From Hypericum androsaemum (Eukaryota; Streptophyta; Magnoliopsida; Malpighiales; Hypericaceae), in NCBI GenBank assembly GCA_963995505.1, contig OZ023195.1, positions 4,794,109-4,858,108 of the forward strand: 64,000 nt of DNA, written 5' to 3'. Positions 11,376 through 24,849 of the stretch are shown here, piece by piece (positions within the stretch are counted from its first letter, which is position 1; each line of letters starts with the position of its first letter). The translations under genes and the position numbers were made by a program. A model generated the notes under the pieces. It saw only the letters and a program-made list of their open reading frames with translations, did no database searches and was not told where the DNA came from.

Positions 11376-12712
11376 GGACAAATTATTCTTAAATCTTTAA
11401 TTTTTGGTCACTCTTTTTCTAAGGTCTCTGGTTTTTGAAAAATGATTATTTCATCCCTAAATTTTGATGATAAGACTCTCGGATCTTTGGCTGACATCAT
11501 CGACTTTTTTAATTAATTTTTGGTCATGAAAATGACCAAAATACCCTTAACTTTTGGCAAAAATACTAACAACAAAAAATAAAATCAAACTAACTAAAAT
11601 TAAGAATAAAGGGAACACTAAAAACCTCCGTCCTCCCTCCTTTAACAAAAAAATTGAGGCCAAACGACGCTGCCTCGCTCTCCTCCTCCGCCCTCTCTTC
11701 CGATCTCAGTCAAACCCTAGCCTGACTCTGCCAGCTCGTTCCCCTCGCTAATCCCCATAAGGCCGAAGACGACCCTGTCCTCTGTTCTTCCTCTAAACCC
11801 CTTTCCTCTCTCCGACGAATCAGTACGACACGGACGTGACGACGGGGAGGCTGTTTTAGGTGGACTACGCGATGGAGGCGGTGAAGCAGGGCTCCGCCGC
11901 GATCGGGCTGAGATCCAGGAGTCACGTGGTCCTCGCATTCGTAAACAAGTCCAACTCCGAGCTCTCCTCCCTCCAGAAGAAGATTTTCAAGGCCGACGAC
12001 CACATCGGCGTCGCCATCACCGGCCTCCTGCCAACGACCGCGTTCTCTCCCGCTACATGAGATCTGAGTGTATCAACTATTCCTACACCTACAAGTCCCC
12101 TCTCCCCGTCGGCCGACTTGTCGTCCAACTCGCCGACAAGGCTCAGGTTCTTCCCCGATTCTGTGCCTTAATTTATAGATTCGGCCTAGTTTTTATGTGA
12201 CCTGAATTGCTTGTTTTGGCTGTTGAGACCGGAGTGACTTCTCGGAGCTAGATTTTTTCTAGGGATTTTTAGGTTTCGTTAGAAATCATGCAATGTGCGA
12301 CTCTCTTTAACTACGAAAGCCTTGCTTGATTTGCAAATGTCGTTTCTAATTGTTGCCTTGATGCTGCTAGTAATTTCAGGTCATCGAGTTCGTCTAGTTT
12401 GACAGTCTCGGAAGTCACTAAGGTTCTTAGTGTCCTCTTTGTTGTGGGTTTCAAGTGTTTTTTTTTCTTGATGTTCTGTTCTTGATTTTGGTTAGTTTGA
12501 TCTTATTTTTAGATTGGTTTTTTGTTGTTGGTGTTCTTGGTCAAATGTTAAGGGTATTTTGGTCATTTCTATGACCAAAAATGAAAAAGAGAGCCGATGA
12601 CGTCAGCAAGGGACTCGAGAGTCTATTATCATCAAAATTTAGAGATGAAATAATCATTTTCTAAAAGTCAAGGACTCTAGAGGGAGGGTGATCAAAAGTG
12701 AGGCATTTGCCC
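11376..12712. mobile_element. Pack-MULE (Mutator-like element carrying a host gene fragment)
   Basis: Long terminal inverted repeats of about 185 bp lie at 11376-11560 and about 12530-12712. Shared landmarks are 'aaaatgattatttcat', 'taaattttgatgata' and 'gaccaaaatacccttaac'. The element is bounded exactly by the 9-bp direct repeat AAAAATTTA at 11367-11375 and 12713-12721, the target-duplication length typical of Mutator-like elements. Between the arms lies a GC-rich fragment of a proteasome alpha-1 gene with part of an intron, and no transposase. The size is about 1.34 kb. Confidence 0.88.
11818..12146 (+). pseudogene. PAF1: Proteasome subunit alpha type-1 fragment (captured exon)
   Basis: The frame reads [13 protein letters not shown], stop, [26 protein letters not shown], and later [32 protein letters not shown]. 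This is the N-terminal exon of the 20S core alpha-1 (PAF1) subunit. Damage includes loss of four codons after DVTT, a TAG stop at 11857-11859 where the family has a glutamine, and a frameshift near 12030. The coding similarity ends at a GT donor at 12147, and following intron-like DNA is also carried. It sits inside the Pack-MULE and is clearly transferred host sequence. The intact parental gene is not in this window. The GC content is much higher than the surroundings. Confidence 0.87.
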
Positions 12713-12721
12713 AAAAATTTA

Positions 12722-13917
12722 CCACTATTTTTATGGTCTAAGTAAAATCGAATATAAACTAATTGGTGAAATAGAGCAAAAGACAGTTGGCCTGATGGTA
12801 CAAGGCATTTATTTATTTATTATTATTTTTTGATAAGTAAAATTTTATTATCCACCAGAAAAATAGCCTAATGTGCACAAGTGCACTACACCGGTGATTT
12901 ATGTAAATAAATAACTAAGACATTAAATATACTAAGTTGGATAAAATATAGATTATTGTCGCCCAAATATTCTCCTAAACAACCACATTGACGTAGTCGG
13001 GTTTTGCAAAATCATAATGAGCGCCTGTATGAACCGAATTGATTCGGTGTCATTGATAACTTTGAGAAAATTCAAAGCTTCTTCCTCCTAAAAATGTTCT
13101 CCTCCTTAAATTCCTGCCTGAATCTTCTATCTGGGCTGTATTTTTTGATAAGTAAAACGACCCATCTGCAGGCCCATCTTTCATTTCTAGCAGCCCATTC
13201 TCCTTGGATGGGCCCATTTCATGGTCTTTCTCTGCGAGGCCCATTTCATGGGCATTTATGAATTCACAGGATACATGATTCAATATGTAACAAGTATAAT
13301 CAAAGTGGAAAATATTCATCAAAGCGAAAATACTACCAAGAAACTTGTCCGGCGTGGTTGAGGAAGTATTATGCATAGAACGTGTTGGGTATTCGACCCA
13401 AGTTAGATTATTGGCTCTTGATGTCGGGTGTAGTTGAGAATTGTGAAATTAAAAAAAATTTATCAAAAAATTATTATATCTTATACCGTTTTGATTCACT
13501 AGTCGACTTTCTTTTATATATTGTTTTTTACTGTCTTCGAATTTTCCACGGTTTAATTAAGAAACAGAATTCCGATGGTCATTAATAATCCCAAAAATGC
13601 AACCAAAATTAGGAGGGCCGTAGCTCATGAAGCACCAGGCCCAAACCAAAAAAGAAGCCACCGAGAAGGCCCAAGAACTGCAGCCCAAAAACTCCATGCA
13701 CACCAGCAACATGAACATCGATTGTCCGAGACTTGGATGTATTAATCTTCTCGGATTTTTTAACTTAATAAAAGTATCCTGACTTTGATTCTAAAATTGA
13801 ACATCGATTGACTTTTCTCCCCTGTTTTGACACTAATCTTGTGTAAAGAACCCAGCTTTATGGTGTTTTTGGGTTAAAAATATTGAGTCTTCATAAACTT
13901 TGGTTGTCTATTTGCAG
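12722..13917. other. Intergenic DNA, dispersed repeat fragments, no gene supported
   Basis: Around 12800-12900 is another copy of the dispersed phrase seen near 500-690. The open frame at 13050-13376 (minus) has no recognised domain and a biased composition, so I do not call it a gene. Confidence 0.5.
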
Positions 13918-14458
13918 GTCAGGCAGGCCACCTCTGAGAATCTCTGTTGTTTGTGGGTTGTTCTTGCTTGGCCTATTAGGGGTTGTTGATTGATTCTTAT
14001 CTTTTTTGTGTTTGATTTGAACAGAATTCTTGCTGTCTTTTAATGAATTGTATTGTTTAACGGATGTTTGTTTTGCTTAAATTATGGGTTGTTGAAGTTT
14101 CATAGTCGGTCATTGAGTGCGTGTGTGATCGAGAACTGATTGTACCTTTTTTCATAGTCTGTCATTGTGTCTCTTTGATTCTTTGTGCATGTCACGTCTT
14201 CTTCTCAGTTTATAAGTGTAGAAAATTTACACCTGTTTTAAAATTTTGGGTTACAATATAAAGATTCTAACATGTTGATCTCGTAGTCAGTTATTGTCGC
14301 ACGATCTTCATTTCATGATACGTAACCTTAATACGTATGATTGATGCTGAACTTTGTTCTAAGCTGAACCAGTTTTTGGTTTTAGGATGGAAAAGCTCAA
14401 CTTGAAAACTTACTGTACAATGGCCAAGTCCATAGGGACTATGCTCTCAAGGAATCAG
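13918..14458 (+). pseudogene. WAT1/UMAMIT transporter remnant (two exon relics)
   Basis: Two pieces match conserved exons of WAT1-related (EamA) transporters. At 13918-13990, behind a tttgcag acceptor, the frame reads RPPLRISVVCGLFLLGLLG before a stop. At 14386-14458, behind a tttag acceptor, it reads MEKLNLKTYCTMAKSIGTML and ends at a GT donor. These correspond to family exon 2 and the start of the exon after the first EamA repeat; the exon that should lie between them was not found. It lies about 2.3 kb upstream of the intact WAT1-like gene on the same strand, so it is probably a decayed tandem copy. Confidence 0.72.
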
Positions 14459-16755
14459 GTGACAACATTCCCTTCCATATCCACTTGTCCATAAAGCTTC
14501 ATATCTCTGTGTATATTATGTTCTTCATAAGCAGTAAAATAATTCGGACACCGGGGTTTCTAAAACGGTACATAATCTGTTGTATTAAAGTTTTCGGTTG
14601 AATATTGTGATTCTAATATGATATCAGAGTTCATTGCTCCTACAAAACCTATATGACTCATTGTTGTTGATCGCACGACACCCATATCATGGCACGATAG
14701 CAAAGTCTAAACTAAAGTGTGAAAAATTCACTAACTTATTTGCCTTAAGGTTTTGGTTGGGTATTCATATTTAACATTTTTTTTCACTTTCCCATTAGTA
14801 CTCTTATGGTTCTTGTAATGAACAATGTGAAGTCAAATGAAAGTTCATGTAATTGGTGTTATTTATGTTATCTTGAGAGCTCAGGCGTGCTCGTTTTCTT
14901 GCTAATTAAACATATCCAGAGAAGAAGTCCTCTTCTCTTGTCTATGATCTGTGTCTTCATATTGGTTCTCCGTTTTCTAAGGAGCTAGAGATGGTAGGCA
15001 CGTTTAATGATGCGGTGGTGTGGATGTGCAAATGTATAGTAGTGCAAACTGCGAACGTGACATGTGCTGCTCTGTTTTTTTTTTTTATCTTTTCCGAAAC
15101 GACATGTTATCTAAGCACTTACTAAATTGATTATTTTAGATTTAAAGCGTGTCGAGTAACATTGTCAATTGATTTAATGATTTGGTAGTGATATGTGTTC
15201 TGGTTAAAACAACAACTAGTCGAGCATTGTTGGACACACGTAAATTAATACATTAACTAATCAATAGTCGAACACTATTGGGCTTAGACGGTAATTATAG
15301 TACAATATTAACATAGGAACCTTTGGAACATGATCCTGACCTTAATCAGCTATTTGAGGAGACAATTTTTCATTTGCCAACGAAGTAATTGACGTCTTCT
15401 AAGTCCATTGGATCTCATGTCAGTTTTCCTATCCCTGAGGAAAAAATAATTAAGAACAAGAAATTGACTTCCAACTGCCAGTCTCAAATCCTCTCAGGAT
15501 AGAACTGCCAGTCTTGATTCTTCTCTACTGATTTTTCTCAAAAAAAATAAAAATCTCATATTATAATTTCTTATAATTTCTATATCCGATCTAAAAATTT
15601 GTGCTTGATTTATTACACCTGTAATTTATACGTGCACAAAAGATTTTAGCTAAATTGAGATTTCCGTGCCAACGTCCGTCGATCTAAATTGAAAAAAGTT
15701 TGATTATTTACTTTCGAATTCGAATAATAGCTGAAATATTTTGTATATGAATAATCCTCCATACAAGAAAAATGACGAACATCCCCGGTCCCACTAAGCT
15801 AGTAATCATGTACAGATCTGATGTCAATTGGGATTACACCATAATCTATAATATATTTACACAAAAACATACTAAATAATATTGGTCGTGTGGGGACATT
15901 TTCAACGTCCACCACCAATTCACCCACAAGAAACCCATAAAATAGTTTTTCTTTTGGCTTCCAATACATCAAATTACAATAACAAATAGTCAAAATTTAA
16001 TCACAGACGCATAAATGTATGGGTGACACGTCAAGAAACATACCCTATATAATTTGGAACAAGAGAATTTTTTGGTTTATTACGAACTAGTATCCATACA
16101 TCTACTAAACCGACTAATTCATATTTTAGTTGAGTATTTATAAAATTTCTATAACAAATATTTAACACTACCGTATTCTAATAACTCGTAAATGAAATTT
16201 CATAACAAAATTAGAACGATACGTTTATCGGTTAATCTAATTGCGTGTGGTTGCATCCTATATAATTTGGAGTTGGGACAACAGACAAATTATGAACGAG
16301 TAGCGTTTTCCCCCTCAAATAACTTCACCAACTTGCGAAGGGTTGCCCCCTTCTATATATTTCTCTTTCAAGTCATTAACGAGTAGCCCCCATCCAAATT
16401 GTAACTCCTCCACTCAAACATAAATACATGAATTAGAGAAACAAACCGAGAGAGAGTGCATACAACACTTAGAAAAATTAAAAACCAAATTCCTCATTAC
16501 ATATCTACCTCAAAACTTCCATCAATTCATAAACACATTATATCATCCAACAAGTCTTTCTTAAGACAGAGGAAGAAAATTTTATTAGTGGGGTTAGGTG
16601 CATACATGCACATGTCAAGATAACTATAAAAAAGAGTATAGGCGATCCAAAGTGAAGGGAGACCTTTTTGTTAATTAGTCTACTGTATACATAATTACTC
16701 AAAATTTTGCAACAGATTTGTTTGAGCGAAAAATTATCCACAAATTCGTATATAG
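14459..16755. other. Intergenic DNA upstream of the WAT1-like gene
   Basis: AT-rich with no supported coding exon. The final few hundred bases must contain the promoter of the downstream gene, but I could not single out a convincing TATA box. Confidence 0.5.
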
Positions 16756-19700
16756 ATGGGAATGATCAAGATGAGGGAGAAGCTGGAGGAGGTGGTGCCA
16801 TTTGTAGGGATGGTGGGGATGGAAGGATGCACGATAGGGCTGACCATATTGGCGAAGTCGGCCTTCTCAGCTGGGCTAAGCCCTTTTGTGTTCGTTGTCT
16901 ACACTAACGCCATTGGCTCTCTTCTTCTGCTTCCTTATTCCTTCTTCTACCACCGGCTCGACAGGTGCGTCAATGATCTTCTCTTCTTCGTCGACACAAT
17001 TATCAGGGACGCGTTCTGCCATTGAGTTAATAGTCCGTCAGAGACCTCCCGCTTCTTTTTCTTCTTCTTCTTTAACTGATTTGACATTAATTCAAGTTTA
17101 GTTTGTTTGAGATTTGTCAATAGAAATAAATATATATGTTGCATACTCCACTGCTAAAAAAAAGCCTAATTCGAGAAAAACAACTACTCATAAAAATTAT
17201 GGAAAGTTATTTTTAAAAGGATTACATTTTCCAAACAAACAAACGATTTATTGCTGTGAAATTTTGCTATACTTCTTACTTATTAAAATAACAAAATATC
17301 AATATCACTAGTTACCTTTCGAGTTGATCATATCGTTATTACTTGATATAAAAGAATCACCATAAAATTTTCGGGTGAATTGTGTATTAACGCAAGTCAC
17401 TCTTGTTATTGCAGTACAGAAGAGCCACTCTTCACCTTTCCCATTCTGTTGCGCATCTTCTTCTTGGGTTTGACCGGGTTTGTATTCCCTCTCTCACTCT
17501 CCATTTTTTCTCCCTTTGGCGATTGCACATGGCACCAAGTGTATACCAAAATTTGTATGCTAACGGCGGGGAATATCAATTAATAGTATAGTTTGATGAG
17601 TGGATCACATTGCAGCCACAAATCACATTTTTTTGGGTCCACAAATAGCATTGAAAGTTTGAAAATTTTGGTAAGAATTGAGCTTAAATACATTTTGGTA
17701 TATTTTTACATAACTTTGTGTATTTTATCAGCCATAATGGCAAAATTTGTAAATGAATTGCACTTAAATTTCTTATTTTTTTATTGATCCAAGTCATCCT
17801 ATAATTGCTGGAAAATTTTGTAATAGTATATTCACAAATATGATTTGATATAATCAATTATTAGGATTTCGTATGTATTTTTTGAATAATAATAAGTCCT
17901 ACAAGATTATTTTTTTCCCAGCTAAATTTTACAGAAAAATCAATGATCCAAACACTACGACTTAAGAATTACCATAGATTTACCCATAATTTAATATGAA
18001 ACGCTGCCCCACTATGAAAAATTGGTTTATAAAAGTTGGTTTATATTTGAACGGCGATCCAGGCTAACATTATAATAATGAAATATTTTTATAATGTAGG
18101 GTCGCTTTGGCTCAGAATCTGGCGTTTGTGGGATTGTACCACAGTTCCCCAATTGTTGTGTGTGCGATGGGCCTCCTCATTCCTGCATTTTCCTTCATCC
18201 TCGCCTCCATTTTAAGGTTCTGCTTCATTTCATTCCCTTTTCTAATCAAGCATCGTGTAGTTTCGTAATTTTTTTTTTACAGATTTCCAAAATTTACATT
18301 CTATTTTTTGGTAGGTAAATATTCTTTATTTATATATCAATGTAGTTATATAATAATAGTAGTAGTTACCAAGACCCCCAACCCAATTGAACCCCAACCG
18401 AAATGATCCCTCCCCTTCCACCCGAGTATTGACACCATCCGTACAATAGCACGAAAGTTACAGCCGAAGTCCCACTAAAAATTTTGTTATCGCAAAATAA
18501 AAAAAATGATGACAGGAAAAAGAACTGCATCGATAATACCGCGATATAGGTCAAATACTTTTTTTGAGAAGACATACAATTAAATACTACGTACAACCTA
18601 ATAGCGAACATGCTCGCTATTTACAAATTTTCTAGCCAAAGTTAACCAGAATAATAATTCTAGATAATTTACATTCTATGAAAGTCTCAAACCTCTGTTT
18701 CAAATAATAAAACAAATCACGTGGTACTTTCTTTAACAAAAATAAATCACAGAGTAATAAATTAATTTTATTCTAATAAATAGTCGAGTCCAACAATTTG
18801 GAAAAAAATAGCACTTGTAATCATTTAGCAACTTTGAATAGTTTCCTGACAAACTTAGGAGATTAATGATGGACCAGGACGACGAGGTTGGAGTGGAGAA
18901 GCGCAAGTTTCCAGTTCAAAGTTCTTGGGACGTTAATATCTTTCATGGGCGCAATAGTGGAGGAAATCTATCGAGGCCCATACATACGCCGGTCTTCACT
19001 CCGCCAGATCAAGCGGTTCCTCGTTTTCTCATCGACGGAGGGAAACTGGGTTCTGGGAGGAACGTTGATCGCTGCCTCTTCTTTGTGCATTTCGATTTGG
19101 AACATCATCCAGGTACAATCTTTGGGTTACGTCTATTAATTTTTTGGTTGAAAATTCGAACACCTACTTGGTCAATTAATAAAAGTACGAGTTGGATAGT
19201 GCCTTTAAACCTACCTTTCTCACCTGATATTTGTTGGGTTGAATGCATATTTAATGCATTTGGGCCAAATTGGAAAGGCCCAAGTGGAAGGCCCAAAGTC
19301 AAGTTAAGAAGTGGTGTGTACCACATTGAATAGAGCAAGGAGGATTTCTTTGTTTATAAGGAATTCCTCTCCTTACCTCTCAAACTTGGTTGACTACCCA
19401 AAGGCTGATCCACCGCTAGCTGCGAGGACGGTTCGCACCGTCCGAGCACGCGCTCGTGCATGTGCGCATGACGCATTGGACGCAGGTCGCAATGGGCGCT
19501 TTGTGGCGCACTTGGAACTTCGCACGTGCGCATCGTCTGGAGGAGCCTTAACTATTTTGCCCGAGTCCGAAGAGAGCTGCGTAGTTACCGAAGCGACGAG
19601 GGGCTGCGAGCGCCTTCCAAGATGGCCACCGAAGAGGCACGAAGGGCTGGAATGTCCAGGAGACTTCCAAAAGGCCGAAGGGCTGCGAGATCCCTCGCGA

Positions 19701-22700
19701 AAGGGCGCCAGCACAGTCTGGGGGCGCCTGAAAGGATCCAGAAGCCACCGAAGGGCCACGAGCGCAGCCTGCTGGCCGAACGGATGCGTCCCTTCGGGGT
19801 GGCTACTTCCCTGCCTCCTCCAGCCTATAAATAGGCCTGCCCCCTTGCTATTTTCCTCATCCCAGCAACAAAGTGCATTCCGTAGCATTGTTGTCTTCTT
19901 CTCTCCCCCGTTCTTCACTTACAAAGAGTCGAAAGTTCTGGGTATATAAGAGTTCGCCCGAAAGTTTCGAGATACGTGTGCAACGTTCTTGAAATGCCCT
20001 AACAGTCGTTGTATCTTGGAGATGATTGCCGTAGCCTGTACCGCACTGAAATATACGGGGCAATCTCGTCTTACGGAGAAAGTGTCCAACACTTGCCTCG
20101 ACTGCCGTAGATCCTAATCAGGTACACCAACCCTCCGAAACAACAATCGTAAGACGAGATTGTGTACTTGAAGATGGCATCGACAAGCTCAGCACCGGTC
20201 CCGGGAACTGTCCACGCCGAAAGGCCGGCCAAGTTCAACGGTACCGAGTTCAAGAGATGGCAACAGAAGATGTTGTTCTATCTGACGACGCTCAACCTGG
20301 TCCGATTCTTGAAGGAAGAGGCTCCGAAGGTGGCAGAAAATGAGGCAGATCAACAGAAGATCAACGCCCTCGATGCATGGAGTCATAGCAACTTCCTATG
20401 CCAGAACTACATCCTGAATGGACTAGACGACACGCTCTACAACGTCTATGCGGAAGCCAAGACCGCTAAGGAGCTGTGGAGTTCACTCGAGAAGAAGTAC
20501 AAAATGGAGGATGCCGGGACGAAGAAATTCATCGTCGGACGATTCCTCGACTTCAAGATGGTGGACTCCAAGAAGGTCATCAACCAAGTGCAGGAGTTGC
20601 AGCTGATCCTTCACGAGATCCAAGCCGAAGGGATGCAACTCAGCGAGTCCTTCCAAGTAGCTGCGATGATCGAGAAGCTCCCCCCGCTCTGGAAGGACTT
20701 CAAGAGCTACCTCAAGCACATGAGGAAGGACATATGCCTAGAAGACCTGATCGTGAGACTTAGGATCGAGGAAGACAACCGAAAGTCCGAAGTGAAGCAA
20801 GGCAAGGCCAACTCTGAGACTACCGTGCACCTTGCCGAGGGAAAAAGTGGCAAGAAGAGGAAGAAGTCCGGGGATAAGCAGGAGAAGCAAGAGCCCAACA
20901 AAAACAACAAGAAGATCAAGGGCGACTGCTACAACTGCGGCAAACCCGGCCACATGGCTAAGGACTGTCGCCAGCCGAAGAAGGACGACCAAGGAAAGGC
21001 TAACCTGGCTGAAGACTTATCCCAGATGGATCTGTCAGCCGTGGTGTTTGAAGCCAACCTGGTGGACAATCCGAGAGAGTGGTTCGTGGACACTAGAGCT
21101 ACCCGCCACATCTGCTCGGACAAGGAGATGTTCTCGAGCTATATCCCGATCACCGGCCGAAAGCTATTCATGGAAAACTCCTCAACGTCCAAGATCGTCG
21201 GTCTGGGTAAAATGGTCCTGAAGCTGACCTCAGGAAAGGAGCTGACCCTCAAGGATGTGCTGCATGTCCCGGACATCTGCAAGAACTTAGTTTCTGGCTC
21301 ACTATTAAGCAAAGCCGGTCTTAAGCTTGTATTTGAAGCTGATAAGTTTGTACTGACCAAAGCGGGTCAATTCATAGGAAAGGGTTATCTAGAAAAGGGG
21401 CTGTTTAAGATGAATGTAATAACTGTACATCGCACCTTTAACGATGAAAATAAAGTTAACGCTTCTTCTTACTTGGCCGAGTGTTCTAATTTATGGCATG
21501 GTAGATTAGGACACGTAAATTTAAACTCGCTAAGAAAATTAGTAAGTTTAAATTTATTACAGAATCTAGAGTTCAACCCATCTGATAAATGTGAAGTATG
21601 TGTGGAGGCTAAAATGACCAAAGCACCTTTCCATTCGGTGGAAAGAAGTACTACGCCTTTAGAGTTAGTTCATACAGACACTTGTGATATGAAACACGTG
21701 CAAACTAAAGGCGGGAAAAAATACTTCATCACGTTTATCGATGATTGTACGAGATACTATTACGTGTATCTCCTAAAGGGCAAAGACGAAGCTCTTGATG
21801 CCTTTAAGAGATATAAGAATGAGGTTGAAAATTAACTCAGCGTGAAAATCAAAATGATCCGAAGTGATCGAGGGGGAGAATATGTAGCTCCGTTTGAGGA
21901 ACTCTGTCAAGAACATGGCATTATTTATCAGACAACTGCTCCATACTCACCTCAATCGAATGGCATAGCTGAATGAAAACATCAAACTCTTAAGGAGATG
22001 ATGAACGCTATGTTGATTAGCTCGGGCTTACCCCAGAACATGTGGGGGGAAGCTGTGCTCTCAGCTAACCACATTCTAAACAAGTTGCCACACAAGAAAA
22101 GGGATAAAACCCCATATGAACTATGGAAAGGAAGGAAGCCTTCCTACGGTTACCTTAAAGTGTGGGGGTGCCTAGCAAAGGTCGAAGTATCTAAGCCCAA
22201 GCAGGTGAGAATAGGACCCAAGACCATTGATTGCATCTTTATCGGATATGCGCAAAATAGTAGTGCTTATCGATTTTTGGTGCATAAATCTGAAAATCCT
22301 GAGATAAACACGAGAATGGTCATAGAATCAAGGAACGCAACGTTCTTTAAGAATAGCTTTCCTAATAAGGCAAGAAAGGAAGCATGTCCAAAGAAAAGAG
22401 CTCACGAGACTATGCAAGGGTCAAATCAGGAAGATGATGAACCTAGACATAGTAAACGGACGAAGGTAGCCAAATCCTTTGGTCCGGATTATCTAACCTA
22501 TGCGTTAGAAGATGAACCCAGGACAATCCAAGAGGCATTCTCCAGTCCAGATGCTCCTCTCTGGAAGGAAGCTATCAATATTGAGATAGAATCTAATATG
22601 CAAAACCACACGTGGGAAATCTTGGATCTCCCACCGGGCTGCAAACCTTTGGGATGCAGGTAGATCCTAAAAAGGAAATACAAAGCTGATGGATCAATCG

Positions 22701-24798
22701 ACAAGTACAAAGCTCGATTGGTAGCTAAGGGGTTCAAACAGAAGGAGGGATATGATTTCTTTGACACGTATTCACCGGTCACAAGAATCACATCAATTAG
22801 AGTACTCATAGCTGTTGCAGCACTCTATAACCTCGAGATCCACCAAATGGACGTAAAAATAGCTTTCCTAAATGGAGAACTAGAAGAGGAGATATACATG
22901 GAGCAACCTGAAGGGTTTGTGGCTCCCGGTCAAGAGTATAAAGTGTGTCGACTAGTCAAGTCACTATACGGGCTAAAACAAGCGCCGAAACAGTGGCACG
23001 AGAAATTTGACAGAACAATGCTGTCAAATGGATTTAAGATCAAAGAGTGCGATAAATGTGTTTACATTAAGGGCACACCTAAAGCTTACGTAATTGTATG
23101 TCTCTACTAATTATGGGAAGCAATAAAGAGGTTATTGTGAAAACTAAGAACATGTTAAATAACCACTTTGACATGCAAGATATGGGTCTGGAAGACGTCA
23201 TACTAGGAATAAAAATTTCTAGGAAAGCTGACGAAATTATCTTGAAGCAATCCCACTATGTGGAGAGCGTGCTCAAGAAATTTGAAGCTTTTGACAAAAC
23301 TCCGGTTAAGACTCCAGTAGATTTGAATCTACACTTAGCCAAAAATCGAGGGGACCTAGTATCTCAACTGACGTATGCGCAGATTATCAGGAGCTTGATG
23401 TATTTAACAAACTGCACACGTCCTGATATTGCTTACTCAGTTAGTAAGCTTAGTAGATTCACAAGTAATCCAGGGAAGGATCACTGGCTAGCTCTGGAAA
23501 GGGTTTTACGGTATTTAAAACATACCATAAACTATGGCATACATTATGCTAAATATCTAGCTGTATTAGAAGGATACAGTGACGCAAACTGGATATCGGA
23601 CACTAAGGACTCTAAATCCACGAGTGGATACGTATTCACCATAGGAGGAGGAGCTGTATCTTGGAAGTCCTCTAAACAAACGTGCCTAGCTCGATCCACC
23701 ATGGAGTCGGAGTTTATAGCACTAGACAAAGCTGGGAAAGAAGCTGAATGGCTCAGAAACTTCCTAGAGGATATTCCGTGCTGGAGCAAACCGGTGCCTC
23801 CCTTATTGATACATTGTGATAGCATATCTGTAATCGGGAGAGTACAAAGTACAATGTACAACGAAAAGTCTCGATATATCCGTCGGAGATACAATACCGT
23901 TAGACAGTTGATCTCTAGTGGGGTGATCACCATTAATTACGTAAAGTCTAAGGACAACTTAGCTGATCCTTTTACAAAAGCAATCAATAGAGATCAAATG
24001 TACAACGCAGTAAGGGGAATGGGATTAAAATCCACACACTAAAGAACGTCCATAGCGGTAACTCAACCATGATGAGTGAAGATCCCACAAACTTGGTTCA
24101 ATGAGACAACTAAGTTATGGAGGGTTCAGTTAATCACCTGGAACCTATCTCATTCTCAGAAGCTGCCCAGGTATTAGCCTGCAGCGGTGTGGTAAGGTTA
24201 AGCATTACGCTTTTAATGATTCCTATACCTTGATAAAGGTGAAGTATGGCAGGATACTCCTGATAGAAGATCACCTATGTAAGTGTGAAGTGAGGCCGCT
24301 TCAAATGGGAAAAATACTTATGAATCCAAGATACGGTCCATGGCCGAAACGGACATAATGTGAGAACTCAAATATACGAGGGTTATTATTGTGTAAATAT
24401 TATTGTCTTGGTTTACGCCAAAAACTTACGGTTCAAGACATCACGTTCACCGAGCAGCGAGTAAATCCGATAACATATTACTATAGAAGGTTCAAAGCCA
24501 CAAGCTACCTGTCTCGATGCAATAATAACACGTCAGAACTTTCAATTAGAGTCTGCATGCATTAATCATCATTCATGTGGGAGATTGTTGGGTTGAATGC
24601 ATATTTAATGCATTTGGCCCAAATTGGAAAGGCCCAAGTGGAAGGCCCAAAGTCAAGTTAAGGAGTGGTGTGTACCACATTGAATAGAGCAAAGAGGATT
24701 TCCTTGTTTATAAGGAATTCCTCTCCTTACCTCTCAAACTTGGTTGACTACCCAAAGGCTGACCCACCGCTAGCTGCGAGGACGGTGCAAAGCACCGT

Positions 24799-24849
<51 letters not shown>

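Noticed and set aside
13050..13376. 108-residue minus-strand frame
   Set aside because: No recognised family, no splice context, and partly composed of repeat sequence. It might be a retroelement scrap but cannot be supported.
19311..19949. 212-residue plus and 174-residue minus frames
   Set aside because: They lie wholly in the Copia 5' LTR (with counterparts in the 3' LTR) and reflect its GC-rich composition.
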